Part shown: in pieces, positions 27,521 through 36,292 of the stretch
Position numbering within the stretch: position 1 is the stretch's first letter
Layout of the letters: every line of letters begins with the position of its first letter
Made by a program: the position numbers and the translations under genes
The notes under the pieces: generated by a model
Databases searched by the model: none
Told to the model about the DNA's origin: nothing
What the model saw: the letters and a program-made list of their open reading frames with translations, nothing else
Assembly (NCBI RefSeq): GCF_026340675.1
Contig: NZ_JAPEOX010000001.1
Span: forward strand, 5,022,001 to 5,086,000
DNA length: 64,000 nt
Direction: 5' to 3'
Source: Streptomyces sp. NBC_01264
GTDB lineage: Bacteria > Actinomycetota > Actinomycetes > Streptomycetales > Streptomycetaceae

Positions 27521-28252
27521 TCAGACCCGCCGCGTACGGGCGGTGCGGGAAAGAGACCGGTCGGTAGTGGTTGTGGGAGCGGTCGTAGGTGTGGTCGTGG
27601 CCGGGGCGGTGGTGGCCCCGGAGGCTCCGGTGACTGCCGTGGCTTCGGCGGGGCGGCCCGCGCCTTCGCCCTCGGGAGGCTCGGCCTCGGCCGGCGCGCG
27701 CTCCCCGCGCGCGGACAGCCGTACGAGCCGGGACTCGCAGTGGTCGAGCCAGCGTGCCTCGGCCTCGGTCTGGAAGATCAGCTGTTCCAGGACCAGCAGC
27801 CAGGCGATGTCGTCGCGCTCGCCGGAGCGCCCGCTCTCGATGGCGGCGAGCGCCTGGGCCTTGAGCCGGGTGTAGTCCTGCATGGCCTGGACGGTGGCGT
27901 GCCGCTGGGACTGGATGACGGCGCGGATGTCCACGCCGGGTGCGCCGACGGCCATGGCGAGCTTGATGGCGAGCTCGTCCCGGGGCGGGTTGGCCCGGTC
28001 CACCGGACGCTCGTACCAGGCGTGCAGTTCGTGGCGCCCGGTCTCGGTGATGGCGTACAGGGTGTGCCCGGCGGTGTCCTCGCCGCCGGGGGCGACGAGC
28101 CCGTCGCGCTCCAGGCGGGCGAGCGTCGTGTACACCTGCCCGACGTTGAGGGGCCAGGTGGAACCGGTGCGGGATTCGAACTCGGTGCGGAGCTGAGAGC
28201 CGTATCTGGGGCCCCGTTCCAGTAGGGCGAGAAGGCCGTGGCGGATCGACAT
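27521..28252 (-). CDS. PadR family transcriptional regulator
   Basis: This protein has 243 residues. The N-terminal winged helix (MSIRHGLLALLERGPRYGSQLRTE, then NVGQVYTTLARLERDGLV) defines PadR; the C-terminal domain is helical. The last 60 residues are low complexity (Glu/Pro/Gly then Ala/Thr), longer than usual. Start at ATG 28252 lies on the first ATAC palindrome, so autorepression is likely. Neighbouring exporter genes are probably its targets, induced by the exporter's substrate. Confidence 0.87.
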   Translation of the reverse strand: MSIRHGLLALLERGPRYGSQLRTEFESRTGSTWPLNVGQVYTTLARLERDGLVAPGGEDTAGHTLYAITETGRHELHAWYERPVDRANPPRDELAIKLAMAVGAPGVDIRAVIQSQRHATVQAMQDYTRLKAQALAAIESGRSGERDDIAWLLVLEQLIFQTEAEARWLDHCESRLVRLSARGERAPAEAEPPEGEGAGRPAEATAVTGASGATTAPATTTPTTAPTTTTDRSLSRTARTRRV

Positions 28253-28274
28253 ACTCAGTATGTATACCGGGTAT
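28251..28274 (-). promoter_or_regulatory. Tandem palindromes at the PadR gene start
   Basis: Two 11-bp palindromes, ATACTCAGTAT (28251-28261) and ATACCGGGTAT (28264-28274), share the pattern ATAC-N3-GTAT and are 13 bp apart. They cover the PadR start codon and the bases just upstream. Such A/T-rich dyads are typical PadR operators. Binding is inferred. Confidence 0.65.
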
Positions 28275-28327
28275 GCCCGCCGCCGCAACCATCCTGAGGC
28301 CTACATCCCAAGGGGGACGGGCCGGGG

Positions 28328-28783
28328 TCACATGCCCCGGCGCAGCCGCATTCCCATGAATCCGAGACCCAGTCCCATCAGGGTGAACCCCGTCCCGAGC
28401 GGCAGTATGTGCGCGGCCAGGTCGGCGGCCCGCTCGTTCGGCTGGGTGCCGAGCGCGCCGACCAGCGGGGTCGCCGTGGGCTCGGCGGGGATTGCGGGGA
28501 CCGGCTCGGTGCGGGGGTGCGCCGGCACGGGGCGCGCGGCGAGCACGGTCTCTGGGTTGGCCGGTTCGCCCACCGGCCGACCGGGGCGCTCCCGCCCGGC
28601 CCCGGCGGAGCTCCCGGCGAGGTCCTCGAAGACCCGGTCCTGCGACACGTCGCCCGCGGCGGCGACGGCGGGGAAACCGTGGACCGACGCGGAGGCCGCG
28701 GCCTGCGCGGGCGCCGTGATCAGCAGCGCGGCTGTTGCCAGCGCTGCCCCGGCGGTCCAGCGCAGCGCGCGGGCGTAGGTCAC
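28328..28783 (-). CDS. Small exported protein with C-terminal membrane anchor
   Basis: This protein has 151 residues. It has a clear signal peptide (RWTAGAALATAALLITAPAQA, cleavage near residue 29), a proline- and alanine-rich disordered middle, and a C-terminal hydrophobic segment (LPLGTGFTLMGLGLGFMGM) followed by RLRRG. This looks like a small surface protein tethered to the membrane. No family was recognised. It lies between the PadR operator and the kinase gene on the same strand. Confidence 0.65.
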   Translation of the reverse strand: MTYARALRWTAGAALATAALLITAPAQAAASASVHGFPAVAAAGDVSQDRVFEDLAGSSAGAGRERPGRPVGEPANPETVLAARPVPAHPRTEPVPAIPAEPTATPLVGALGTQPNERAADLAAHILPLGTGFTLMGLGLGFMGMRLRRGM

Positions 28784-28807
28784 GGACTCAGATTTGCATA
28801 AACGGAC

Positions 28808-28850
28808 AAAAGCGGCATCTCGGACGGGCCGTTCGGAATGCCGGCGCTTC
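28808..28850 (-). terminator. Possible terminator after the PASTA kinase gene
   Basis: The arms AAGCGGCAT and ATGCCGGCGCTT and the inner CGGACGG/CCGTTCG can fold into an imperfect stem 20-60 bp past the kinase stop codon. Pairing has several mismatches, so the call is weak. Confidence 0.4.
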
Positions 28851-28870
28851 TGCTCCGGGTGCCGGTGCTT

Positions 28871-30574
28871 CTACTCGGGGTCGCCCGTCGAGATCCACAG
28901 GGTGATGGTGGTGTTCGCCGGGTCGAACGCGATGCCCGGTTCGGGCTGCTGCTGGACGACGGTCCCCTCGCCGTAGACCGCCTCGTCCTTGGGCTTCGAC
29001 TCGTACTTCCAGCCGGCGGCCCGGATGCAGGCCTTCACCGAGACCTGGTCGACGTACCGGAAGTCCGGTGCCTCCAGCTTCTTCGGGTCACTGCGGTCCT
29101 TCTGGGCATCCGTCGTGCACTTCTTCTCCTCCATCGTCCGCGACTGGTCCGGCCCCTTGTGCCCGGCCTTCGCCGGGGCGGACGCCGAAGTGGAGGAACC
29201 GGGGGTCGACGGCCCGGCCTTGTCCTTGTCGCCGTCGCCGCCCATGTTCAGTACGGCGATCAGCCCGCCGATGGCGACCAGCGCCACCGCGGCGGCTCCC
29301 CATACGACCGGGCCGTTCTTCTTCCGGCCGGTCCCACCGGTCCCGCCCTGCGAGGAGTGCGGAGAGAGCGTGTACGGGGGCGGGGTCGCGGGCGAGTACG
29401 GAGCCGGGGTCTGCGCCTGCTGGTGGGACTGCTGGTGCAGCGGCTGCTGGTGCTGCTGCGGGTACCCGTACGCCCCGGACTGCGGCGCCGGAGGCGGCGT
29501 CGGCGCGTACGCGGACGGCACCGGGGTGTGCGGCGCCTGGTACGGCTGCTGCACCGAGTGCGGCGGCGCCTGCAGGGAGGAGTCCACCGGCGGGAACACG
29601 GCCGAGCCGAGTCCGGCGCCGCTGTTCGTCGGGTGCGCGCCCGGGACGATCACCGGGGCTGCCCCGGTGTGCCCGGCGCCCGCCACCCGCGCGACCTCGT
29701 CGAGCATGGCGGAGGCGGTGGGGAAACGCTCGTTCGGGTTCTTCTTCAGGGCCCGCGCCACCAGCGCGTCCATCGCCGGGGTGACCGAGCGGTTGATGGA
29801 GGAGGGCGCGACCGGCTCCTCCTGCACGTGCGCGTACGCCATGCCCAGGGCCGAGTCGGCGACGAAGGGGACGCGACCGGTCAGCAGCTCGAAGAGCATG
29901 ATGCCCACCGAGTACAGGTCGGAGCGGGCGTCCACGGCGCGCCCGAGCGCCTGCTCGGGGGAGAGGTACTGCGGGGTGCCGACGACCATGCCGGTCTGCG
30001 TCATCGAGGTGACCCCCGACTGCATGGCCCGTGCGATGCCGAAGTCCATGACCTTCACCACTCCGCGCCGCGTCATCATGACGTTGCCCGGCTTGATGTC
30101 GCGGTGGACCAGCCCCATTTCGTGGCTGCTCTCCAGGGCCGCCAGTACGTCGGCCGTCACCTTCAGCGCCTTGTCGGCCGGCATGGCCCCGTACTGCCTG
30201 ATGTCGCCGTCCAGGACGGAGCCGAGCGGCTGCCCCTCGACGTACTCCATGACGATGTACGGCATGACGGCGCCGTCGGCCGCCGCGGGGTTCGCGAAGG
30301 AGACGACTCCCTCACCGGTGTCGAAGACCGAGACGATGTTCGTGTGCGACAGTTTCGCTACAGCCTGCGCCTCGCGCCGGAAGCGTTCGCGGAAGGACTG
30401 TTCGCGTCCCAGCTCACTGTGCAGGGTCTTGATGGCGACCTGGCGGTCGAGCGCCGAGTCGTAGGCGAGGTAGACGGAGGCCATGCCCCCCTCGCCGAGC
30501 AAGTCCCTCAGCTGGTAACGGCCACCGGCCAAAGAGCCGCCCGCGTACTGGCCCTGAGTGCCGTCCTGGCTCAT
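28871..30574 (-). CDS. Receptor Ser/Thr protein kinase with one PASTA domain
   Basis: This protein has 567 residues. The kinase domain (about 19-285) has GEGGMASV at 27-34, catalytic Lys K49, VHRDIKPGN with D159, DFG in VMDFGIA, and an activation loop rich in Thr (SMTQTGMVVGTPQYLSPEQ). A Pro/Gln-rich juxtamembrane linker follows, one membrane segment at about 422-444, and a single extracellular PASTA-like domain (about 500-563). PASTA domains sense muropeptides or lipid II. PknB usually has four, so this is a short-armed PknB-like kinase. It is divergent from a second kinase across 251 bp. Confidence 0.92.
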   Translation of the reverse strand: MSQDGTQGQYAGGSLAGGRYQLRDLLGEGGMASVYLAYDSALDRQVAIKTLHSELGREQSFRERFRREAQAVAKLSHTNIVSVFDTGEGVVSFANPAAADGAVMPYIVMEYVEGQPLGSVLDGDIRQYGAMPADKALKVTADVLAALESSHEMGLVHRDIKPGNVMMTRRGVVKVMDFGIARAMQSGVTSMTQTGMVVGTPQYLSPEQALGRAVDARSDLYSVGIMLFELLTGRVPFVADSALGMAYAHVQEEPVAPSSINRSVTPAMDALVARALKKNPNERFPTASAMLDEVARVAGAGHTGAAPVIVPGAHPTNSGAGLGSAVFPPVDSSLQAPPHSVQQPYQAPHTPVPSAYAPTPPPAPQSGAYGYPQQHQQPLHQQSHQQAQTPAPYSPATPPPYTLSPHSSQGGTGGTGRKKNGPVVWGAAAVALVAIGGLIAVLNMGGDGDKDKAGPSTPGSSTSASAPAKAGHKGPDQSRTMEEKKCTTDAQKDRSDPKKLEAPDFRYVDQVSVKACIRAAGWKYESKPKDEAVYGEGTVVQQQPEPGIAFDPANTTITLWISTGDPE

Positions 30575-30825
30575 GGCTGTTGCTTCCCCTCGGGATGTTC
30601 CCCACGCCCCTGGCTGAGCGCATGTCGCGCCCAGTCTGCCGGAGGGCAAGCACACGTCAAGCCAGGTTCCCGTTCCGTGACCACAAGGCCACAGAGGGGC
30701 CACAGGCGCCGCACGCGGGCTCCTCGTCCGAACGGTGACCGGTTCCGAGGCTGTAGCGTTCGTCGGAGCACACGATGAGGACACATCCGCTGAGCGGCGG
30801 CCGAGACAGACGACGGTGAGGACTG

Positions 30826-32418
30826 ATGGCACCCGAACCCGAGGGAAGCGGCGCCGGGATGGCAGAGGGTCCTGAGCACTGGGGCGCGGGCGGCCTGGTG
30901 GGCGACGGCCGTTACCGGCTGACCCACCGTCTGGGCCGGGGCGGCATGGCCGAGGTCTTCGCGGCGGAGGACGTCCGGCTGGGCCGGACCGTCGCCGTCA
31001 AGCTGCTGCGCCCGGACCTGGCCGAGGACCCGGTGTCCAAGGCCCGTTTCACGCGCGAGGCGCAGTCGGTCGCCGGCCTCAATCACCATGCCGTGGTCGC
31101 CGTGTACGACTCGGGCGAGGACCGGGTCGGCCCGAACGTCGTCCCCTACATCGTCATGGAACTGGTCGAGGGCCGCACCATCCGCGACCTGCTGATCAGC
31201 GCCGAGGCCCCGGGCCCCGACCAGGCGCTGATCATCACCTCCGGCGTGCTGGAAGCGCTCGCGTACTCGCACCAGCACGGCATCGTGCACCGTGACATCA
31301 AGCCCGCCAACGTGATCATCACGGACACCGGCGCGGTCAAGGTGATGGACTTCGGCATCGCGCGCGCCCTGCACGGCGCGCAGTCGACGATGACCCAGAC
31401 CGGCATGGTCATGGGCACGCCGCAGTACCTCTCGCCCGAACAGGCCCTCGGCAAGGCCGTGGACCACCGCTCCGACCTGTACGCGACGGGCTGCCTGCTC
31501 TACGAACTCCTCTCGCTGCGTCCGCCGTTCACCGGGGAGACCCCGCTGTCGGTGGTCTACCAGCACGTGCAGGACGCGCCGATCCCGCCCTCGCAGCTGC
31601 CGGAGGGCGGCCAGATCCCGCAGGAGCTCGACGGGCTCGTCATGCGCTCCCTCGCCAAGGACCCGGACGACCGGTTCCAGAGCGCCGAGGAGATGCGCGG
31701 GCTGGTCCAGTACGCCCTGCAGATGCTGCACGACCAGGGGGCCAACACCGGCACCTGGAACACCGGCCCGGTCACCATGGCGCTGCCCCACGGGCGCGGC
31801 CCGGCGCAGACCACGGCGATGGCGACGCCCGGCCAGGGCCAGCCGCAGTACGGCTCGCACTCCAACACCTCCCAGTTCCAGCAGCCGATGGTGCCGCCGC
31901 TGAACCCTGACGACGGCTCCGCCTACCCGGGCGGTGGCGGCAACGGCCACGGCCAGGGCGGCAACGGCGGCTACGACGGGTACGGCCAGGGCGGGAACGG
32001 CGGCGGCCGCTGGAAGATGCTGCTGTTCGCCCTCCTCGCGGTCCTCGCGATCGCGGGTGGCGTGGCGTACGCGGTCAACAACTTCGGCGGCGGCAAGAAG
32101 GACCCCGGCACGAGCACGAACTCGCCGGTGACCTCCCCGTCCTCGTCGGGGAGTTCGGAACAGAACAGCCCGGATCCGGAGACCTCGACGTCCAGGTCGG
32201 CGCCGGAGAGCTCGTACACGCCGGGCCCGAGCCGCAGCCGGTCCTCCACGCCGAGCTACTCGTACTCGCCGTCGTACACGCCGTCGCCCACGCCGACGCC
32301 GACTCCCACGCCCACGCCGACGCCCACTCCGACCCCGACCCCGACGCCCTCGCCGAAGCCGACGCCGACGCCGTCGAAGACGCCCGAGGAAGACGGGGGC
32401 GGGGACATCGGGGAGTAG
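30826..32418 (+). CDS. Ser/Thr protein kinase with Thr-Pro repeat extracellular tail
   Basis: This protein has 530 residues. The kinase domain (about 29-290) has GRGGMAEV, K59, VHRDIKPAN with D157 and VMDFGIA. The activation loop is nearly identical to the divergent neighbour's. A Gly/Asn/Gln-rich linker precedes one membrane segment at about 397-417. The outer part has no PASTA domain; it is Ser/Thr-rich and holds a long Thr-Pro dipeptide run (residues about 485-515), likely a wall-spanning, possibly O-mannosylated stalk. The pair probably arose by duplication. Confidence 0.92.
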   Translation: MAPEPEGSGAGMAEGPEHWGAGGLVGDGRYRLTHRLGRGGMAEVFAAEDVRLGRTVAVKLLRPDLAEDPVSKARFTREAQSVAGLNHHAVVAVYDSGEDRVGPNVVPYIVMELVEGRTIRDLLISAEAPGPDQALIITSGVLEALAYSHQHGIVHRDIKPANVIITDTGAVKVMDFGIARALHGAQSTMTQTGMVMGTPQYLSPEQALGKAVDHRSDLYATGCLLYELLSLRPPFTGETPLSVVYQHVQDAPIPPSQLPEGGQIPQELDGLVMRSLAKDPDDRFQSAEEMRGLVQYALQMLHDQGANTGTWNTGPVTMALPHGRGPAQTTAMATPGQGQPQYGSHSNTSQFQQPMVPPLNPDDGSAYPGGGGNGHGQGGNGGYDGYGQGGNGGGRWKMLLFALLAVLAIAGGVAYAVNNFGGGKKDPGTSTNSPVTSPSSSGSSEQNSPDPETSTSRSAPESSYTPGPSRSRSSTPSYSYSPSYTPSPTPTPTPTPTPTPTPTPTPTPSPKPTPTPSKTPEEDGGGDIGE

Positions 32419-32434
32419 CCCTGAGTCACGAAGA

Positions 32435-32476
32435 ACGGCCCGGCGGCCCCTCTCGATGAGGGGGCCGCCGGGCCGT
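32435..32476 (+). terminator. Terminator after the Thr-Pro kinase gene
   Basis: ACGGCCCGGCGGCCCC and GGGGCCGCCGGGCCGT pair in a near-perfect 16-bp stem with a TCTCGATGAG loop, starting 17 bp after the stop codon. There is no long U tract, as is usual in GC-rich actinobacteria. Confidence 0.8.
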
Positions 32477-32509
32477 CGCTTTCGGGACCAAAGTCCCGCG
32501 GGGTGCTGT

Positions 32510-32926
32510 TCAGAGCGCGTGCTGGTACTGCCGGTCCAGATTGCCCGCGAGGGTGTGGACGGTCACCAGGTGGGGCTCGATCCGCATGTAGACGGGGTCG
32601 AACACCGCGCCGTCCACGAAGTGCGGACCGGATCCGAACAGTTCCAGTTCGGCGGTGGTGGGTTCGACGATGTTCGCGGTGCCGGTGAACTGCACCGACC
32701 ACAGCTGGGAGTCGCCGGAATTGAAGTTGTCGGCGCCGTACGAGACCACGCTGCCGTTGCATGCGTGGTGGTAGCCGAAGCCGGCGTGCATTCTCAGGAC
32801 GACCTTGCCGTTCACCACGATGTGGCGCGCGACGGCGAGGAAGGGCAGCGCGCGCATGCTGGTGGCGGCTCGGCCGTACGGCACGCGGCGCAGCAGTTCG
32901 ATGGCGTGGAGTTCCTCTGGGGACAT
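32510..32926 (-). CDS. Pyridoxamine 5'-phosphate oxidase family (FMN-binding split barrel) protein
   Basis: This protein has 138 residues from the ATG at 32926; a GTG three codons upstream is possible. LHAIELLRRVPYGRAATSMRALPFLAVARHIV begins a split-barrel flavin-binding fold; later FGYHHACNGSVVSYGADN fits the flavin- or F420-binding loop of this superfamily. Members bind FMN, F420 or heme and act as reductases or oxidases. Nothing in the neighbourhood points to a substrate. Confidence 0.75.
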   Translation of the reverse strand: MSPEELHAIELLRRVPYGRAATSMRALPFLAVARHIVVNGKVVLRMHAGFGYHHACNGSVVSYGADNFNSGDSQLWSVQFTGTANIVEPTTAELELFGSGPHFVDGAVFDPVYMRIEPHLVTVHTLAGNLDRQYQHAL

Positions 32927-33012
32927 GTCATCCACTGTCCGGTACCGACACCGTGCCGGGAAAGAGGAGCCCGCCCCGCACATCAAGGACGTTGGTCCCG
33001 AATTAAACAGTG

Positions 33013-33042
33013 CGCCCCGTGGAAACGTGCGACCACGGGGCG
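33013..33042 (-). terminator. Hairpin downstream of the response regulator gene
   Basis: CGCCCCGTGG (33013-33022) and CCACGGGGCG (33033-33042) form a perfect 10-bp stem with a 10-base loop, 58 bp past the response regulator stop codon and before the next minus-strand gene. Confidence 0.7.
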
Positions 33043-33046
33043 TGAC

Positions 33047-33098
33047 ACTGAGTTACGAAACTGAGTTACGAAACTGAGTCGCGGAACTCGGTTGCGGA
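33047..33098. repeat. Four-copy 13-bp tandem repeat
   Basis: ACTGAGTTACGAA occurs twice exactly (33047-33059 and 33060-33072), followed by two decaying copies ACTGAGTCGCGGA and ACTCGGTTGCGGA up to 33098. The array ends next to the stop codon of the response regulator gene and may extend into it (ACTAGTTCCGC). Confidence 0.85.
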
Positions 33099-33099
33099 A

Positions 33100-33780
33100 C
33101 TAGTTCCGCTTCTCGGCCTGCAGGCGGGCCACGTAGGCGGCGGCCTGGGACCGGCGCTCCATGCCGAGCTTCGACAGGAGGCTGGAGACGTAGTTCTTGA
33201 TCGTCTTTTCGGCCAGGTGCAGCCGCTCGCCGATCACGCGGTTCGTCAGGCCCTCGCCGATCAGGTCGAGGATCTTGCGTTCCTGCTCGGTGAGGTTCGA
33301 CAGGCGGTCGTCGCCCTTGCCGTTCTTGCCGTCGCGCAGCCGCTCCAGGACCCGGGCCGTGGCGACGGGGTCCAGCAGGGACTTGCCGGCCGCCACGTCG
33401 CGCACGGCGTTGAGCAGCTCGTTCCCGCGGATCGCCTTCAGCACGTAGCCCGAGGCGCCGGCCATGATCGCGTCGAACAGCGCTTCGTCATCGGCGAACG
33501 AGGTCAGCATCAGGCACTTGATGTCCTCGTTCTGGGAGCGCACCTCGCGGCACACTTCCACGCCGCTGCCGTCGGGCAGCCGGACGTCGAGGACCGCCAC
33601 GTCGGGGCGGGTGGCGGGGATCCGGACCAGTGCGTCGGCGGCCGTACCGGCCTCACCCACGACCTCGATGTCCGATTCCATCGACAACAGCTCGTGAACA
33701 CCCCGACGTACCACTTCGTGGTCGTCCAGGAGGAATACCTTGATTTTTCCGTTTTCGCGCACGAACTCAGTTTCACACAC
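33100..33780 (-). CDS. NarL/LuxR-type response regulator
   Basis: This protein has 226 residues from the GTG at 33780, preceded by GGAAGGGG; GTG 33762 is an alternative. The receiver domain has the acidic pair in VFLLDDHEVV, phospho-acceptor Asp in VAVLDVRLPDG and the Lys in YVLKAI. The C-terminal LuxR helix-turn-helix is LTEQERKILDLIGEGLTNRVI, then LAEKTIKNYVSSLL. It resembles DevR/NarL regulators. No sensor kinase is adjacent, so it is an orphan in this window. Confidence 0.9.
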   Translation of the reverse strand: MCETEFVRENGKIKVFLLDDHEVVRRGVHELLSMESDIEVVGEAGTAADALVRIPATRPDVAVLDVRLPDGSGVEVCREVRSQNEDIKCLMLTSFADDEALFDAIMAGASGYVLKAIRGNELLNAVRDVAAGKSLLDPVATARVLERLRDGKNGKGDDRLSNLTEQERKILDLIGEGLTNRVIGERLHLAEKTIKNYVSSLLSKLGMERRSQAAAYVARLQAEKRN

Positions 33781-34087
33781 TCACCCCTTCCCTGCCGGTG
33801 GCGAGCGGGATAACGTGCCGTTGTTCCGGCCCCCTGCAAGGCTGTGACCAGTGGTTGTTCCCGGTTCCGCCGATTTACTTGGAAATCCAAGCAAAATCGC
33901 AGGTCAAACGGGGTTTCGCAGTTATGCGACGCACTGGGTAACGTGCATTGCGCAGGGCACTCGCCGGGGCACCTGTCACGCCTGAATCCCAGACCCGAAG
34001 CGCACCCACCCCGTGCGCGGGCAGAGATCCAGGTGAGCCGCACTGGTCCCCGGAGAACCCGGGTGCCGGACCGACGGAGGAGCAATC
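33781..34087. promoter_or_regulatory. Divergent intergenic region, response regulator / second bkd operon
   Basis: This 307-bp gap must hold both promoters. A partly symmetrical tract TTGCGCA / TGCGACGCA lies around 33919-33955, and GACGGAGGAG just before 34088 is the ribosome site of the E1 alpha gene. No PaaR-type box like the one before operon 1 and no open frame of interest is seen. Confidence 0.5.
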
Positions 34088-35293
34088 GTGACCGTGGAGA
34101 GCACTGCCGCGCGCAAGCCGCGCCGCAGCGGCACCAAGCGGCCGGCCGGCGCGGCAAGCGCCGCCAAGCCCGCCGCTGCCACCGCGAAGACGCATGACGC
34201 CGAGCCCCAGCTCGTACAGCTGCTGACGCCCGAGGGGGTGCGCGTCGACGTCGCGGAGAATCCGGACGTCGCGGAATTCGCACCCTTCGTCGCCGACATC
34301 ACCACCGATGACCTGCGCGGTCTCTACCGCGACATGGTCATGACCCGCCGCTTCGACGGCGAGGCGACCGCCCTCCAGCGGCAGGGCGAGCTGGGCCTGT
34401 GGGCCTCGCTGCTCGGCCAAGAGGCCGCCCAGATCGGCTCCGGCCGGGCCCTGCGCGACGACGACTACGTCTTCCCGACCTACCGCGAACACGGTGTGGC
34501 CTGGTGCCGCGGGGTCGACCCGACCAACCTCCTCGGCATGTTCCGCGGCGTGAACCACGGTGGCTGGGACCCGACCACCAACAACTTCCACCTGTACACG
34601 ATCGTCATCGGCTCCCAGACGCTGCACGCGACCGGGTACGCGATGGGCGTGGCCAAGGACGGCGCGGACTCGGCCGTCATCGCCTACTTCGGCGACGGCG
34701 CGTCCAGCCAGGGCGACGTGGCGGAGGCCTTCACCTTCTCGGCGGTCTACAACTCGCCCGTGGTGTTCTTCTGCCAGAACAACCAGTGGGCCATCTCGGA
34801 GCCCACCGAGCGCCAGATGCGCGTACCGCTCTACCAGCGCGCGCAGGGCTTCGGCTTCCCGGGCGTCCGGGTGGACGGCAACGACGTACTGGCCTGCCTC
34901 GCGGTCACCCGCTGGGCACTGGAGCGGGCCCGCCGGGGAGAGGGACCCACCCTGGTGGAGGCCTTCACGTACCGGATGGGTGCGCACACCACCTCCGACG
35001 ACCCGACGAAGTACCGGCGCGACGAGGAGACGGCGGCCTGGGAGGCCAAGGACCCGATCCTGCGCCTGAAGGCCCACCTGCTGGCCACCGGAGCCGCCGA
35101 CGAGGCGTACTTCGCGGAGCTGGAGGTGGAGAGCGAGGCCATGGGCAAGCGGGTGCGCGAGGTCGTGCGCTCGATGCCCGACCCCGACACGATGGCGATC
35201 TTCGAGAACGTCTACGCGGACGGGCACGCGCTCGTCGACGAGGAGCGCGCGCAGTTCGCCGCCTACCTCGCGTCCTTCGAAGGCGGGGAGTGA
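34088..35293 (+). CDS. bkdA: Branched-chain 2-oxoacid dehydrogenase E1 alpha (operon 2)
   Basis: This protein has 401 residues from GTG with GGAGGAG upstream. An Ala/Lys-rich N-terminal extension of about 40 residues is absent from the operon 1 copy. The thiamine diphosphate motif is GDGASSQGDVAEAFTF ending in QNNQWAIS. It performs the same decarboxylation as the copy at 14.9 kb. Streptomyces avermitilis likewise has two bkd operons, and only one was reported as needed for avermectin starters, so the two may have different conditions of use. Confidence 0.92.
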   Translation: MTVESTAARKPRRSGTKRPAGAASAAKPAAATAKTHDAEPQLVQLLTPEGVRVDVAENPDVAEFAPFVADITTDDLRGLYRDMVMTRRFDGEATALQRQGELGLWASLLGQEAAQIGSGRALRDDDYVFPTYREHGVAWCRGVDPTNLLGMFRGVNHGGWDPTTNNFHLYTIVIGSQTLHATGYAMGVAKDGADSAVIAYFGDGASSQGDVAEAFTFSAVYNSPVVFFCQNNQWAISEPTERQMRVPLYQRAQGFGFPGVRVDGNDVLACLAVTRWALERARRGEGPTLVEAFTYRMGAHTTSDDPTKYRRDEETAAWEAKDPILRLKAHLLATGAADEAYFAELEVESEAMGKRVREVVRSMPDPDTMAIFENVYADGHALVDEERAQFAAYLASFEGGE

Positions 35294-35298
35294 CCGTC

Positions 35299-36279
35299 AT
35301 GGCCGTACAGAAGCTCACCATCGCCAAGGCGCTCAACGACTCCCTGCGCAAGGCCCTGGAGCAGGACCCCAAGGTCCTGATCATGGGCGAGGACGTCGGC
35401 AAGCTCGGCGGCGTCTTCCGCATCACCGACGGACTCCAGAAGGACTTCGGCGAGGAGCGGGTCATCGACACCCCGCTCGCCGAGTCGGGCATCGTCGGCA
35501 CCGCGATCGGCCTGGCCCTGCGCGGGTACCGGCCGGTCGTGGAGATCCAGTTCGACGGGTTCGTCTTCCCCGCGTACGACCAGATCGTCACGCAGCTCGC
35601 CAAGATGCACGCGCGCTCGCTCGGCACCATCAAGATGCCGGTCGTCATCCGCATCCCCTACGCGGGCGGCATCGGCGCGGTCGAGCACCACTCGGAGTCC
35701 CCGGAGACGCTGTTCGCGCACGTCCCGGGCCTGAAGGTGGTCTCGCCGTCCAACGCCAGCGACGCCTACTGGATGCTCCAGCAGGCGATCCTCAGCGACG
35801 ACCCGGTGATCTTCTTCGAGCCGAAGCGCCGCTACTGGGACAAGGGCGAGGTCGACGTCGAGGCCATCCCCGACGCGCTGCACGCCTCGCGCGTGGCCCG
35901 GACCGGCACCGACATCACCCTGGCGGCCTACGGGCCCATGGTGAAGGTCTGCCTGGAGGCCGCCGCAGCCGCCGCCGAGGAGGGCAAGTCGGTGGAGGTC
36001 CTCGACCTGCGCTCGATGTCCCCGGTCGACTTCGACGGGATCCAGGCGTCGGTGGAGAAGACCCGCCGGCTCGTGGTGGTCCACGAGGCGCCGGTGTTCC
36101 TCGGTGTGGGTTCGGAGATCGCCGCTCGCATCACGGAGCGGTGCTTCTACCACCTGGAGGCGCCCGTGCTGCGCGTGGGCGGCTACCACGCCCCGTACCC
36201 GCCGGCCCGCCTGGAGGACGAGTACCTGCCGGGCCTGGACAGGGTGCTCGACGCAGTCGACCGCTCGCTGGCGTACTGA
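35299..36279 (+). CDS. bkdB: Branched-chain 2-oxoacid dehydrogenase E1 beta (operon 2)
   Basis: This protein has 326 residues from the ATG at 35299, which has GGGGAG 8 bp upstream; a GTG at 35290 overlapping the E1 alpha stop is an alternative. The sequence MGEDVGKLGGVFRITDGL, DTPLAESGIVG and the ERCFYHLEAPVLRVGG end match its operon 1 paralogue. It forms the E1 heterotetramer with the preceding product. Confidence 0.93.
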   Translation: MAVQKLTIAKALNDSLRKALEQDPKVLIMGEDVGKLGGVFRITDGLQKDFGEERVIDTPLAESGIVGTAIGLALRGYRPVVEIQFDGFVFPAYDQIVTQLAKMHARSLGTIKMPVVIRIPYAGGIGAVEHHSESPETLFAHVPGLKVVSPSNASDAYWMLQQAILSDDPVIFFEPKRRYWDKGEVDVEAIPDALHASRVARTGTDITLAAYGPMVKVCLEAAAAAAEEGKSVEVLDLRSMSPVDFDGIQASVEKTRRLVVVHEAPVFLGVGSEIAARITERCFYHLEAPVLRVGGYHAPYPPARLEDEYLPGLDRVLDAVDRSLAY

Positions 36280-36292
36280 GGAGAGCCCTGCG

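Noticed and set aside
32268..32380. CRISPR-like or non-coding tandem repeat
   Set aside because: The CCGACGCCCAC-type repetition is in frame inside the kinase gene and encodes the Thr-Pro stalk; there are no spacers.
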